64,000 bases of DNA. It comes from Cymbomonas tetramitiformis. Taxonomy: Eukaryota > Chlorophyta > Pyramimonadophyceae > Pyramimonadales > Pyramimonadaceae. The stretch spans positions 1 to 64,000 of the forward strand of contig LGRX02003529.1 of NCBI GenBank assembly GCA_001247695.2. Direction: 5' to 3'. The position numbers and the translations under genes were made by a program. The notes beneath the pieces were generated by a model. It saw nothing but the letters and a program-made list of their open reading frames with translations, had not been told where the DNA came from and searched no databases. Below are positions 32,501 through 47,500 of this stretch, piece by piece. Numbering within the stretch: the stretch's first letter is position 1; the number at the start of each line of letters is the position of its first letter.

Positions 32501-35500
32501 AGCAAGCGCGTGGCGCCTTCCTGAACGATCGACCGTGTGCGGGGCACCATCTGCACCTCCACTGCATCGGGCACGGTGCGTGGCTGAAAGGACGTCGAGT
32601 ACCCCGAGCAGCATGCTGATGTGGCTGACAGACCAATGCCGCACTTTTGGACTGGCACAGGAGGATACATGTGCCATCTGGCACTTGCATAATCTGATTG
32701 CATGCATAGAACGGTGAGCTTCTCATTTGCATCTGCGTGCTCCCGTGGCAGTAGGCACGGCATTGAGAAATGGCATTCGGTCAGGGCAAATGCAGCAGGA
32801 GAATAGGTAGCACTGAGAACGGATGTAAGACCATACTGAGCGATGTCAAGCAATGAAGGATTGTCAACAAGGTACCCACTGCGGTCATGGTTGACACGTC
32901 GGATGCCCATCCAGTCAGACAGACGCATCGCAAAATCAATTTTAAATTGAAGAGTGGAAATGGTAGTGGCGTTGAAAATGAAATAACGGCCTAAAGGCGC
33001 ATTGGTGGAGCCGGTCCAATAAGAACAGTGCTGCCGAGAACGAATCTCTGAAAGAGAGCTCACGGTAGCGAGGGAACGCATAGAAACGGGATGACCGCTA
33101 AGCGCAACGTGCACGTTGGTGCCCTGAAACGCAAAGGAGCTTCCTGTCAGCAGTGAGGACTCGAAGCGGTTGTGTCCCAGCGTTGCTTTGCAAATATTCA
33201 TTGCGACACTGTCGGACGTTGCAGCGTGCCCAGATGGCTGCGCCACAGAGGAAAGATGCTCGTTTAGTTGGCGAAGGTGCAATATTCCCGTGCATGCCCC
33301 TACTGACATGCTTCGCACGAGCTGCTGAACACACCTCGCCCCAGCAGCGGTCTCCGTGTGCCCTACCGCAGACTTCACTGCCTCCAGAACCAGCGATGTC
33401 CTGCGCCCGCCGCGATTCAGCACCGCTGCGGCCGCCCCGACCTCGATCGGATCGCCCAGCGCTGTGCCCGTCCCGTGCATCTGCAGAGTCTCCACCTCGC
33501 TGCCCGCCCGCCCTGCCCTCGCCAGTGCAGCTCGCATCACCTGCTGCTGGGCCGGGCCGTTGGGTGCGGTGAGCGAGCTGGAGCGCCCGTCCTGGTTCAC
33601 GCCGGTGCCCGCAACCGCCACGCCTGTACCCACCGGCATCTCGTCCGTCATCAGGACATCACTTGCCATCATCACCATCACGCATGCCTCACCCCGCACA
33701 TACCCGTCTGCATGCGCATCCAGGGTCTTGCATCGGCTGTCCGGCGCGAGCATGCCGGCGGAGTGGAACACCGCCGTGGTGTGAGGAGTAAGCATCAGGC
33801 TCACTCCGCAGCTGGCTGCGCGGGAGCTGTCACCGTGCGCAATGCCCGTGCAGGCATGGTGCGTGGCCACGAGGGATGACGAGCACGCCGTGTCGATGCT
33901 CATGGCCGGACCTTGCAACCCAAAGACGTATGCCAGGCGCCCAGCTGCCACACTGAGAGTGTTGCCAGTGCCCATGTAGGGGCTGATGGCATGCTCACTG
34001 GCAGTGATGAGCTTGGAGTAGTCCGTGCTGGCTATGCCCACGTACACCCCCACAGTTGCTGCGGTGACCCGGCTCAGTGACACGTGTGCAGCTGATGGCA
34101 GCATCGTGTCTTGCTTATGGTGCTGCGACCCAGCAGCAGTACTGCTGCACAGACCGCTCCACATGGACTCGAGCAGCAGTCTGTGCTGAGGGTCCATCAT
34201 CTGTGTCTCATGCGGCCCGATGCCAAACACCTGCGCATCAAACATGTCCACGTGTGGCAGCATTGCCGCGCATCCCGGCACCAGGCTCCCGCCGCCACCG
34301 CTGCCTGATGTCTGTGTGCGCAGCAGGTCAGCGTCCCAGCGCTCTGCGAGCACCGGCTGCACTCTGTCGGTGTTGCTGTACGGCATCCCCGATCGATCAT
34401 ATGAGTCAGACTGGCATGCCTCCCAGTCTGCCACCGCGGTGATGACGATGGCACTCCGGGCACCATCCTCAGTGCTGCCCGTCTTGTCTAGCGCGCTTGT
34501 GCCCAGCGATGCCATCTCCACGCCATGGGAGTCCTCATCACCACTGCCGTGCGCTCCCAGCTGGCTCTGCACATACCCCACGATAGCCGCAGCCGTGGGG
34601 TAGTCAAACACCACCGTCACAGGCAGCTCCACACCCGCAACACTCTCGATGGCGCTCTTCAGCTCCATGGCCCCGAGGGAGTCCAGCCCCGCATCCATGA
34701 GGGGGTCATCCTCACCCACATCAGATCCGATCACACCGTGCACAGCCGCCATCACCTCTGACTGCAGGCTGGCGCGGAGTTTGTGCTGTGTGCTGTGGCT
34801 GGGAGCAGGCTGCCGCGCACCGACACCTTGCACGCCCTCGGTGCCACCGATGCGACTGAGATTGGCCTCCTCTGTGAACTCCGCAAACAACTCCGGGACT
34901 GTCTTCATCCCATGCAGGAGTACGGGCCAGTCGAATGGGCTCGCCGTCAGCAGCGGGCCTGCAGGCATGGCCGTGCCCTGCCGCCACTGCGCCCCCGCCA
35001 GCGCACCCTGCAGAGCGCTCAGCCCCTGTGCAGGTGTGAGCACACCCATGCCGTACCTGGCCATGCGCGCCAGGGTGGCACTGTCTTGGGTGGCCATGCC
35101 CCCGGCATCCCACGCGCCCCACTGGATACTCATCGCCATGGAGCCCATGTGGTGCTGCTGGTGTGCCCAGGAGTCCAGCCCGGCGTTGGCCGCGGCATAG
35201 TTGGCTTGGGCCGGAGAGCCCATGAGAGCAGCGATGGACGAGAATGCCACCATGACGTGCTGGGGGCGAGCGGCGAGGGAGGCAAGCATGTTCGGCAGGG
35301 TCTGCAGCTTGGGAGCAAAGACCTCGCGGACGCTGCCTGCGGTCTGGTTGGGGGTGAGGGCGTCCCTCAGCACACCTGCGGCGTGGATCATGCCGCAGGC
35401 CTGCATGTACTGCTCACGCGCGCCTCGACCTGCTGCAGTTGCGGGGCGGGGCCTCCTTGCGCCCATGGGAGCACTGCCGAGCATCGCAGCCCGGACCTCC

Positions 35501-38500
35501 TCGGCACTCGACGTGTCGCACCGGGATATCTGCCGCGGCGCCGTGCACGCTTGGCGCATGGTGTGGTGTGGATGTGCGGCTGTGCCAGGCAGCCTGCCGC
35601 TGCGCCCGAGCAGCTGCACCTGTATGCTGCCACCGTGCCCATCCAGCCAGCTCCCCACCAGCCACCCCAGGGCCCCCAGCCCGCCCGTCACAGCCACCGT
35701 CTCCCCACCAGCCTTGGAGCCGCTCCAGCACCGCACCCTTGTGTCCACTACTGTGCGCCCGCATAGCCGGGGTGCCTGTCCCCGAGCCACGTGCCGCAAC
35801 GCTGCCTGATATCCCGTGTGTATGGCGCTGTTGGGCCCATGGTTCATCAGCACTGCTCCAGTGAGGAGGCTGCCGGCCAGGCCGCCGCCACCGCCCAGTG
35901 CCAGGGTGCATGCCAGGTCTCGCATCGCTGAGCACACGGCACTCACGGCTGCCAGCTCGTGCGCCACCGCCATGGTACACACGCCGGGCCTCTCCATACG
36001 GGTGAGGCCCTCGCTCCAGCCTACACCAGCCCCGTGCCCGAGCCGCACCACCTGGCCCCCCGCGGCCAGCACACTCAGCTCCAACGCAGCGGAGCCCATG
36101 CCGAGGCCGGAGGGCATCATGCTGAGCACGGTGTGCGGGGCTCCCGTCATGGCGCGGCTCCGCGATGCACCAGCATGGGAGGCGTGTGTCAGAGTGGAAA
36201 GCAGCTCCGTGTCACGGGAGCCTCCAACGTGCTGCACCCCGCAGAGTGAGCGGAGCACGCCCCGCTTCGAGGGGGAGCTGGCCGTGCAGCTCAGCTCGAT
36301 GCCATGTGCGGCGCTCAGGAAGTGGACGGTGGCGAGCCCCACGCTGCTGCTGCTGCCGCCTCTGCCCATCACGACCAGCATGCGGCTCGAGGTCAGGTGG
36401 CCCTGAGGAACACGCTGCAAGGCGAGGTGCGCGGTGAGGCAGGGTGTGGGGAGGGCAGCGGCGTGCTGGTAAGGCAGGCAGAGGGGCTTGGGGCACATCA
36501 TGCCAGGGGCCACAAGAGCGGTGCAGGAGTTCGGGGAGTATGATGGTGCGAGCCCCATGAGCATGGTTCCTTGGCTGAGGGCATGTGGCGCGGCGCCTGC
36601 AAAGCTTGGGAGCACGTTGACGACGCCACAGACGTCGATGGAGGCTGTGGTGGGCTGAGCGACAGTAGATGCCGCCGACGTGAGAGTGGGAATCAGATCG
36701 ACCGCGCTGAGTACGCAAGCCTTCACGTTGATAATTGCCAAAGATGAAGCATCTAAGTTTGTAGCATGCGGATTTTTCTTACTTAGATATTCCGCATGAC
36801 CCTCCTGCATTACCTCAGCGGGACTAGTCCTCTCCTCGCGAAAGAGCCTTATACAGTGATTGGTTGCACCATGGATTGCATCTTGCTGAGAAGCTGGAAT
36901 CTGATTCACTTGAGCAGAAAGTGCTTGCGGCCGCACTGGTATGGCAATGCTGTCCATCGCAAAATTACGTACTTCGACCTCTGGTGCCCCTGCAGACATA
37001 AGCAAGCTTGCTAGCCCCATCGGCTGCTTTTGGAGTGATGAGCGATGCGGCGCCAAAGCACCTCTGATCATATTGAAATCGCAGAGATGTACGATAGTGT
37101 GCACCGGGACCTGAGCCACGTTTTGAAGGATTGCAATTCCACCCAAGGATGCTGCGGTCGACTCTCGGGTGCTAATCAAGTGCTCCATACTACGTGGGTA
37201 GGTTCTGGTCCTCCCAAAGTCCTGCGCGCAGAATAGTGAGTGCGCCTCTACCGGGATGAGACTTTGCGGCAAGCCTGCAAGCGCTTCTACATCTCCAGTA
37301 CTCCTCGAAACCACTTCCGTTCTCCTCATGCATGGCTCCGGAGAAGTCCACAGCCATTTCAATCGATATAGGGTGTCACAGCTGCGTGCCCCAGACGATG
37401 TTGGAAGGGCTTTGCAGCGCACGGGCTTGCTAGCAGAGCCTCTGTTTGGCAACTCCTTTGTCTGCAGCGCTCTGATCTCCACGGCCACACGCGCGGATTG
37501 TGTCAGCACAAAATGCGAGGTGGTACAGAACTGAAGGGGATATCCTGCCAGGAGCGTCAAATCGGATGCAACGGAGGCATGCCTCCAGCGGCTATGTGCT
37601 CGGTCTGTGACTGAGTATGCCGCAAGCCCGACTGGGATGCTCAGCTTGCCATTCTTTTCTAGGTATTCTTTGTGCCCGGTTTCTGGAATGAGAGCGACGC
37701 TCAGCTGCATGCTTGTGTCGACCAGTGCAATTGCATGTTGATTGCGACTGCCCAAAGCTGCAAATGCGCATGGTACAGTCATGGAGTTGGCGAGTGGCGA
37801 GGCTGGACTCGTAGTGGCACTTTGGAGACATTGTGCAGCATCGCCGAAGCTATTCGTCCCACATTTCTCCAACATCCAGCTTACGTTCCTCTCGGGCAGG
37901 GGAGGGGAGTTTTGTTCCGCGTTGCAGAGGTTGGTTCTGACATATCCAGAGCAGTGAGTGACATGAATATCCTTTACAGGGAGCTTCTCAGCTGTTGAGA
38001 TCACTGAGATAGAGCCATTGCATAGAGAAAGGGAGATCGCGAGTATGGCGTGCGCGCGCTCTCTGCTCAGCTCACATGGCGCGATGATAACAATATCAGC
38101 AAGTGTTGACCTCAAGTGTTGCGCGTCCACGCCGTGCTGGGCGGAGAACATATATGCCGCGTGCGAGGCATACTCAAAGAATCCAGCACCAGGAAATAAA
38201 GGACGATGCATTACACGGTGGTCCAAAACATAGGAAGCACGCGTAAGCTGAGCTTCCAGGTTGACAGAATTGAATGCCAAATTAAATGATACACCTGAGA
38301 AGTTAAAAGTCTGCAAAGGGCGACACCATGTGTGTACGCGATCAAAGGATCTGAAGGAACTGTAATCAGTGCTGTAGTGGAACGTGTTATAATGCAGTGG
38401 GGCATGGCGTAAAACCACATTCACGTTGGTGCCCTGAAACGCAAAGGAGCTTCCTGTCAGCAGTGAGGACTCGAAGCGGTTGTGTCCCAGCGTTGCCTTG

Positions 38501-41500
38501 CAAATATTCACTGCGACACTGTCGGACGTTGCAGCGTGCCCAGATGGCTGCGCCACAGAGGAAAGATGCTCGTTTAGTTGGCGAAGGTGCAATATTCCCG
38601 TGCATGCCCCTACTGACATGCTTCGCACGAGCTGCTGAACACACCTCGCCCCAGCAGCGGTCTCCGTGTGCCCTACCGCAGACTTCACTGCCTCCAGAAC
38701 CAGCGATGTCCTGCGCCCGCCGCGATTCAGCACCGCTGCGGCCGCCCCGACCTCGATCGGATCGCCCAGCGCTGTGCCCGTCCCGTGCATCTGCAGAGTC
38801 TCCACCTCGCTGCCCGCCCGCCCTGCCCTCGCCAGTGCAGCTCGCATCACCTGCTGCTGGGCCGGGCCGTTGGGTGCGGTGAGCGAGCTGGAGCGCCCGT
38901 CCTGGTTCACGCCGGTGCCCGCAACCGCCACGCCTGTACCCACCGGCATCTCGTCCGTCATCAGGACATCACTTGCCATCATCACCATCACGCATGCCTC
39001 ACCCCGCACATACCCGTCTGCATGCGCATCCAGGGTCTTGCATCGGCTGTCCGGCGCGAGCATGCCGGCGGAGTGGAACACCGCCGTGGTGTGAGGAGTA
39101 AGCATCAGGCTCACTCCGCAGCTGGCTGCGCGGGAGCTGTCACCGTGCGCAATGCCCGTGCAGGCATGGTGCGTGGCCACGAGGGATGACGAGCACGCCG
39201 TGTCGATGCTCATGGCCGGACCTTGCAACCCAAAGACGTATGCCAGGCGCCCAGCTGCCACACTGAGAGTGTTGCCAGTGCCCATGTAGGGGCTGATGGC
39301 ATGCTCACTGGCAGTGATGAGCTTGGAGTAGTCCGTGCTGGCTATGCCCACGTACACCCCCACAGTTGCTGCGGTGACCCGGCTCAGTGACACGTGTGCA
39401 GCTGATGGCAGCATCGTGTCTTGCTTATGGTGCTGCGACCCAGCAGCAGTACTGCTGCACAGACCGCTCCACATGGACTCGAGCAGCAGTCTGTGCTGAG
39501 GGTCCATCATCTGTGTCTCATGCGGCCCGATGCCAAACACCTGCGCATCAAACATGTCCATGTGTGGCAGCATTGCCGCGCATCCCGGCACCAGGCTCCC
39601 GCCGCCACCGCTGCCTGATGTCTGTGTGCGCAGCAGGTCAGCGTCCCAGCGCTCTGCGAGCACCGGCTGCACTCTGTCGGTGTTGCTGTACGGCATCCCC
39701 GATCGATCATATGAGTCAGACTGGCATGCCTCCCAGTCTGCCACCGCGGTGATGACGATGGCACTCCGGGCACCATCCTCAGTGCTGCCCGTCTTGTCTA
39801 GCGCGCTTGTGCCCAGCGATGCCATCTCCACGCCATGGGAGTCCTCATCACCACTGCCGTGCGCTCCCAGCTGGCTCTGCACATACCCCACGATAGCCGC
39901 AGCCGTGGGGTAGTCAAACACCACCGTCACAGGCAGCTCCACACCCGCAACACTCTCGATGGCGCTCTTCAGCTCCATGGCCCCGAGGGAGTCCAGCCCC
40001 GCATCCATGAGGGGGTCATCCTCACCCACATCAGATCCGATCACACCGTGCACAGCCGCCATCACCTCTGACTGCAGGCTGGCGCGGAGTTTGTGCTGTG
40101 TGCTGTGGCTGGGAGCAGGCTGCCGCGCACCGACACCTTGCACGCCCTCGGTGCCACCGATGCGACTGAGATTGGCCTCCTCTGTGAACTCCGCAAATAT
40201 CTCCGGGACTGTCTTCATCCCATGCAGGAGTACGGGCCAGTCGAATGGGCTCGCCGTCAGCAGCGGGCCTGCAGGCATGGCCGTGCCCTGCCGCCACTGC
40301 GCCCCCGCCAGCGCACCCTGCAGAGCGCTCAGCCCCTGTGCAGGTGTGAGCACACCCATGCCGTACCTGGCCATGCGCGCCAGGGTGGCACTGTCTTGGG
40401 TGGCCATGCCCCCGGCATCCCACGCGCCCCACTGGATACTCATCGCCATGGAGCCCATGTGGTGCTGCTGGTGTGCCCAGGAGTCCAGCCCGGCGTTGGC
40501 CGCGGCATAGTTGGCTTGGGCCGGAGAGCCCATGAGAGCAGCGATGGACGAGAATGCCACCATGACGTGCTGGGGGCGAGCGGCGAGGGAGGCAAGCATG
40601 TTCGGCAGGGTCTGCAGCTTGGGAGCAAAGACCTCGCGGACGCTGCCTGCGGTCTGGTTGGGGATGAGGGCGTCCCTCAGCACACCTGCAACGTGGATCA
40701 TGCCGCAGGCCTGCATGTACTGCTCACGCGCGCCTCGACCTGCTGCAGTTGCGGGGCGGGGCCTCCTTGCGCCCATGGGAGCACTGCCGAGCATCGCAGC
40801 CCGGACCTCCTCGGCACTCGACGTGTCGCACCGGGATATCTGCCGCGGCGCCGTGCACGCTTGGCGCATGGTGTGGTGTGGATGTGCGGCTGTGCCAGGC
40901 AGCCTGCCGCTGCGCCCGAGCAGCTGCACCTGTATGCTGCCACCGTGCCCATCCAGCCAGCTCCCCACCAGCCACCCCAGGGCCCCCAGCCCGCCCGTCA
41001 CAGCCATCGTCTCCCCACCAGCCTTGGAGCCGCTCCAGCACCGCACCCTTGTGTCCACCACTGTGCGCCCGCATAGCCGGGGTGCCTGTCCCCGAGCCAC
41101 GTGCCGCAACGCTGCCTGATATCCCGTGTGTATGGCGCTGTTGGGCCCATGGTTCATCAGCACTGCTCCAGTGAGGAGGCTGCCGGCCAGGCCGCCGCCA
41201 CCGCCCAGTGCCAGGGTGCATGCCAGGTCTCGCATCGCTGAGCACACGGCACTCACGGCTGCCAGCTCGTGCGCCACCGCCATGGTACACACGTCGGGCC
41301 TCTCCATACGGGTGAGGCCCTCGCTCCAGCCTACACTAGCCCCGTGCCCGAGCCGCACCACCTGGCCCCCCGCGGCCAGCACACTCAGCTCCAACGCAGC
41401 GGAGCCCATGCCGAGGCCGGAGGGCATCATGCTGAGCACGGTGTGCGGGGCTCCCGTCATGGCGCGGCTCCGCGATGCACCAGCATGGGAGGCGTGTGTC

Positions 41501-44500
41501 AGAGTGGAAAGCAGCTCCGTGTCACGGGAGCCTCCAACGTGCTGCACCCCGCAGAGTGAGCGGAGCACGCCCCGCTTCGAGGGGGAGCTGGCCGTGCAGC
41601 TCAGCTCGATGCCATGTGCGGCGCTCAGGAAGTGGACGGTGGCGAGCCCCACGCTGCTGCTGCTGCCGCCTCTGCCCATCACGACCAGCATGCGGCTCGA
41701 GGTCAGGTGGCCCTGAGGAACACGCTGCAAGGCGAGGTGCGCGGTGAGGCAGGGTGTGGGGAGGGCAGCGGCGTGCTGGTAAGGCAGGCAGAGGGGCTTG
41801 GGGCACATCATGCCAGGGGCCACAAGAGCGGTGCAGGAGTTCGGGGAGTATGATGGTGCGAGCCCCATGAGCATGGTTCCTTGGCTGAGGGCATGTGGCG
41901 CGGCGCCTGCGAAGCTTGGGAGCACGTTGAGGACGCCACAGACGTCGACGGAGGCTGTGGTGGGCTGAGCGACAGCAGATGCCGCCGACGTGAGAGTGGG
42001 AATCAGATCGACCGCGCTGAGTACGCAAGCCTTCACGTCGATAACGCACTCCAGCGCATTGTTGCTCACTTGGGTGTTCGATGTTATGATCCCCTGTGAA
42101 GTCTGAGTGTGCGAATGACTGGATAGCAACACGGGTTTTCTCGCTATGCCACCCATCACCTGTAGAGTGTTGTGAGCCTGCATCTTTGCCACAGGCCGTG
42201 TTGATTTCCCAAAGGTGGCCAAATATGACCTCTTTTCGTGTACCATCTGCAACCTAGACCCCTCGGACCCACTGAGGTCTGTCATATATTCACGGCAGGC
42301 CGAGCTTATCAACGTTCCGCTGCACTCACTCGCGATCCCGGAGTTGCCCAGGGGTCTGCTTGGCAAATTCTCGGCAACTTGGGATGCAAACGCACTGAAC
42401 CATACCACAGGCTTCTCTTCCAACTGTGCGAGGGTCTGGACTACTGATGCGCCCTCGCATTCCTTTCGGAGTGCTCCCACAAGCCCGACATAGTTTCTGT
42501 GCACGCTCTGTTCTGTGTTAGTGGCGATTCTCCTGCAGGTATCAAAGGCACGGGTCCGCATATTGCTCGACTGCTCAGTGATGCGCACACTCGTTCCTGA
42601 AACCCAACCAGGGGTGAAGGCGTCAGGACGCCCTAAGGGCTCAGCAAGCCAGGCGACAGAATACAGAAGCGCCGAGTGCCCGAGAATTGACCGACGTGCC
42701 ACGCCTGCGACCCTGCTCTGCTGACTCGATTTCCCCGGCTGGATAGCTCTGGCCTCCAGGTCCGTGATCTCTGCGCAAACTTCCGCGGCACATCCAGATG
42801 GATGCAGCTTGTGGCTGGTGTGCAGGTGGGCAGATGCCCCGTGAGCATCGATGCGTGCCGTCGCCCAGTGATACAAGCCTTGCATGCGGCGACTGCAGTA
42901 TAGGCCGATGCTTGCCGGAACCCGGATGCTTCGTTGTGTGCCAATGCGCTCGGGTATGGCGGCACAGGTGAGCTGGGTGGTGTTATCCAGGATTGCCGCA
43001 GGTGCCGAACTCGGGGCGCAAGCAGCAGCATGCGGACTGCCGACAAGTCCAACAGCAGCATGGCGATTCGAACCTTGCCGGAAATTCTGAGGCCTGCCAA
43101 TCCCCACTGCTGGGAACATACAGCAGATGCGAGCCAGGGTTGTTATGAAACGCACCGATGTCCCCAGGCATTTCTCGGTGCCCGAGACTTGGCGAGGATA
43201 GAAGGCACTGGGCATCCAGCAGCTGCGGAATGCATTGCACATCACTGCTCCGTGAGCATAAAGCGAGCTGGAAGGAACTCCGTCCTTGTGCAACCTCTGG
43301 TCAGAGACGTCGACGCGGCCATGCATCAGATCGATAGACACATCGGGCCCTGCTTGTACAGGACCTATGCTAGTAGCCAGAATTAATGGCGCCGGAACCA
43401 CAATATTGCTCAGAATGATGGAGGCCGCATTGCTGCACCCAGCAAGCATGATAGCAACAGCATTATGCTTAAGCTGTAAGAATGCTGTTCCGGGAAAGAG
43501 GACTCTGTCGACTACTCTATGGTCCCATATGTAGCTCTGCGACGCAATGTGTGAAACAGTGTGGAAAACTGCTTTTGTCGTCGCCGTTGACTGGCCAAAA
43601 TTTAAGTCTGCTGTCGTGAACTCTGGCAACGGGTTCACCCAATGGCTGGATTTATGATGTGGCCGATGTTCGGCCAACGTCAATCTACTTTCTCCCATGC
43701 CAGCACTCCCAGCAAGGACCCAAACATGAGCATTGGTGCCCTGAAAGGCAAATGAATTGACGCCAATGGATGGCAGCGCTCCTGTGCTGCTGTGCAGTTG
43801 CGAAGAGCAGGATAGAGAAACAGATCCTTGTCCAGAACGTGTATGGAAAAAGTGATGCAAATGCGGGCTGATCGCCACCAGATGCCTGATGGGCGCCGAG
43901 GGCTGCATCATCACCCTTGCACTCGCGCCTATCACCCCAGTCACTCCCGCTGCAGGCTCCGTGTGTCCCATCACCGACTTCACCGCCTGCAGGTGTATGC
44001 TGTACGAGTCTCCCGCCCAGCACCCTGGTTGCACCGCTTGCAGCAGCCCGTGTATGGCCCCCACCTCGATGGGATCTCCCAGTGCTGTGCCAGTGCCATG
44101 CATCTCCAGCCCATTCACGTCGCGTATGCCTCTCTGCGGGGACCCCAACCCGCATATAGCCGCCATGATGACCTGCTGCTGGGCCGGGCCGTTGGGGGCT
44201 GTGAGTGAGCTTGAGCGGCCATCCTGGTTCACTGCTGATCCCTGCATTACTACTGCGCCTGGCGTCACGACACTGCTCGGCGTCTCCGCACCCTCACCAG
44301 CGTGTCCGAGCTTTGGTCCCGCATGCATGGTGATGACGATGCAGGCCTCGCCACGCACGTAGCCGTCCGCAGCGCTGTCCAGCGTCTTGCACCGCCCATC
44401 GCTGGACAGCATGTTGGCGCTGTATATCACCATGCTTGCGTGGGGGGTCAGAATCAGGTTGACCCCACATGTCATCGCCGACCGGCACTCCCCGCCCACC

Positions 44501-47500
44501 AGGCTCCGGTGTCCCAGGTAGGTGCCCACGAGAGAGGATGAGCACGCAGTGTCCACACTCACAGCAGGCCCCGTCATGCCATACAGGTATGACAGCCGCC
44601 CCGACACCACGCTCACCCCCGTGCCCGTGGCCATGTACGCACTCATGGCTCCGAGCTGGCTCGATGTGATGACTTGGTTGTAGTCGGGCGCATACACCCC
44701 AACGTACACCCCCCACTTCCCGCCACCGTCTTGGCTGCCTGCAGCTCTTCTAGAGGCGGGGGTATGGCTACTGTCGTCGCTATTGACCGAAGATGCGGCT
44801 TGCGCCTTCCAGCTGCACTCCAGCAGCAGCCTCTGCTGAGGGTCCATGAATGACGCCTCAGTAGCCCCTATCCCGAAGCACGCCCCGTCGAACATGCTCA
44901 CGTCACGCACAAAGCTGCCAAAGCGCGGGCCCACCCCGGAGATGTGCGGGCATGGGGTGTCCACATCCCAGCGCTCTAACTGAGGCACCACTGTCACACT
45001 GTCCGAGTCAACGTACCAGCAGCCGCTGTCACCATACGCAGATGGGCCATGACCATGCTCTCCCACCAGACTTGATGCTTGAGCCACAGCCCCGATTGCC
45101 ACACACCATGCTGCCGCAGGGTGCATCTCGTGATCACAGAGCACAGGTGCGCTGTGCAGCGCCACTGCATCTGTGGTCACCGCAGCGTCTGGGGGGTCGA
45201 CGGACAGCTCTGTGTGAAGATACTGCACGACTGCATTCACCGAGGGGTAGTCAAACACCACCGTCACCGGAAGTTCCACGTTCAGCGAGCGCTCGATCAT
45301 GGTCTTCACCTCCACCGCAGCCAGAGAATCCAGCCCCGCTTCCATCAGTGGGGCATCCTCATCTATGTCCATCTGAAGAGTGCTCTGCACAGCATGCAGC
45401 ACCTCCCTGCGAATCACCGCTGATGTCAACGCTGCCTCTGTTGCCGATCCGGACACTGTTGTCATCGTGGCCGCGGGGATCTGTGCAGATTCTGCACCAC
45501 TCCCAGCCTCCAATATGCATTGCGCAAACATGTCTGGAATGCCGGGGATCGCCTCGGACATTCTGCTCCAGACGAAGGGGCTGGCCACCAGCTGACCGCC
45601 CATCACGCGCATGCCGCGGCTCGATGCCCGCAGGCTATGCATGCACGCATGCAGCACCGAGAGACCCTGCTCAGGTGTGAGCACCCCGAACCCGTACCGC
45701 TCGGCTCTGAGGAGCGTCCCTCTGTCTTGCATCGCCATGCCGTCTGTCCCCCATGCCCCCCACTGAATACTGATGCACGCCGCGCCTTTATGTTGCTGCT
45801 GCTCGGCCCAAGAGTCAAGCTCTGCATTCGCAGCCGAGTAGCTGGCCTGCCCTGCTGAGCCCACCAACGCCGCCACAGATGAGAATGCCACAGCTACGTC
45901 AAGCGGGTGCGCTGAAAGCGCGGAGCCCGACATGTGTGCCGCCGCACCCAATTTAGGGGCCAGCACCCCATATATGGAGCCAGCGGTCTGGTTGGCCAGC
46001 ACCGCATCCTGCAGAATGCCGGCCGTATGCATGATACCCCCAATGGGGAAGCGCATGCCGTACGGGGAGGACGTCGTGGAGGCGAGGTCCTCCGTGCAGG
46101 AGACATCGACACGAGTCATGTGCATCACGCTGTGGTGGTGAGCCAATGCGGACGAGGGCTGCATCCAGGGCAGCGAGCAAGCAAGGCGGGTACGCCCGGT
46201 GCGGCTGAGGAGGCAAGGGAGGGAGGCAGCGCTGCGGAGCATCCACGTGCCCACGAGCATCCCCAAGGAACCAGTCCCGCCGGTGATTAGAATCCGCCCA
46301 CCTGTTTCTGCTTTCAAATGCCCGCCCGATCTTAAAGCTCTGTCATGCAGTTTGAAGAGCGAGCACTGTTGCACCATCCCACCCTCGATACCTCGCAACT
46401 CGGCGCTCGTGTTGGAGCGGTTGCCAGTCGTTGCACAACGCTGTCTGTGGATATGGCTACTGCAGCTTTCTGCAGTCGAGACGTGCTGTGTTCGGATGCC
46501 TCTCATGTCGGCGCTCATGTGTTCGACGCTGCACGTTTGCATTAATGACCACAATTGCGCCCCAACACCACAGACCGTGCGGCCTGCCTTCATCAACCAT
46601 GTACGGTCGTTGAAGATCAGGCAAGGCTTTGAGCTGTTCAAATGTATAACAAGCAACTGCATTGTCGCACTTGTCATGCGCGCATTCAGACCATCGGGCG
46701 TCGAATGAGAATGTGCGAGGCGGGACATGCTCTCCTGACTCATAGAAAGCCCCATATATTTTGGGCACGGTATCTGTGCGTCACCGGCGCTGCTGCGAGG
46801 ACTGCCTGCGCAAGATCCAGTGACTGACTGCCACTGGGTACTGTATAAACGAGTAAGCATCTCGGATTGAGAGGCAGCGACTGGAAGGACGGAGAACAAG
46901 GTTTGGGGCTTCAAGAATCTGAAGGTCGTGTCCAAAGCTGCGGAGCACATCTGTCGACTCTCAGGGTCAAGGGTGCGGTGAGCTTGGCAAACAGCAGTGC
47001 ATCCATCATCTGCGACAGTGGTTTCACTGCAAGCCACAAGGCGATGGCGAGATGCTGTGCCATCCCGAACGACGTGCGACGCCGCCTGAGCTGCCAGGCT
47101 AAGTGCCCTGCACGGCGCCAACCTTAGGTGGATGCACTGCTCTACATCGTGACTGCTGATGCCAATATGTGATCTCTGGATGGTCAACACTGGAGCTGGG
47201 GATCTCCTCCAGTCGTTGCCAGCACTCGACAAACGTCGCACATCCGCTGGAGCCGCCTGAACTGCTTCTTTGAGAGGGCTGAGAGCAAGGAGTGTCGAGA
47301 TGGCTTGTTTCTGGTGCAGACCATTGGCAGCTGAAATGCTGCCGATGTTTGACATCGTAGAGCAGGCAATCTGGCATGTCATGATGTTATCAACGCAAAA
47401 ATCATGCACGGGGGAACTCGAACTGGCAGTCACACTGCATTCTCCTTGCGAGGGAAGGACCGTGACGTCGGTCGTCGTGTGCGTAGACCTGAATGAATCG

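Noticed and set aside
18712..42045. Repeated blocks as a bacterial contaminant or viral insert
   Set aside because: The same frame holds GT-AG introns with eukaryotic-type transposons in them, and there are no bacterial operon features.
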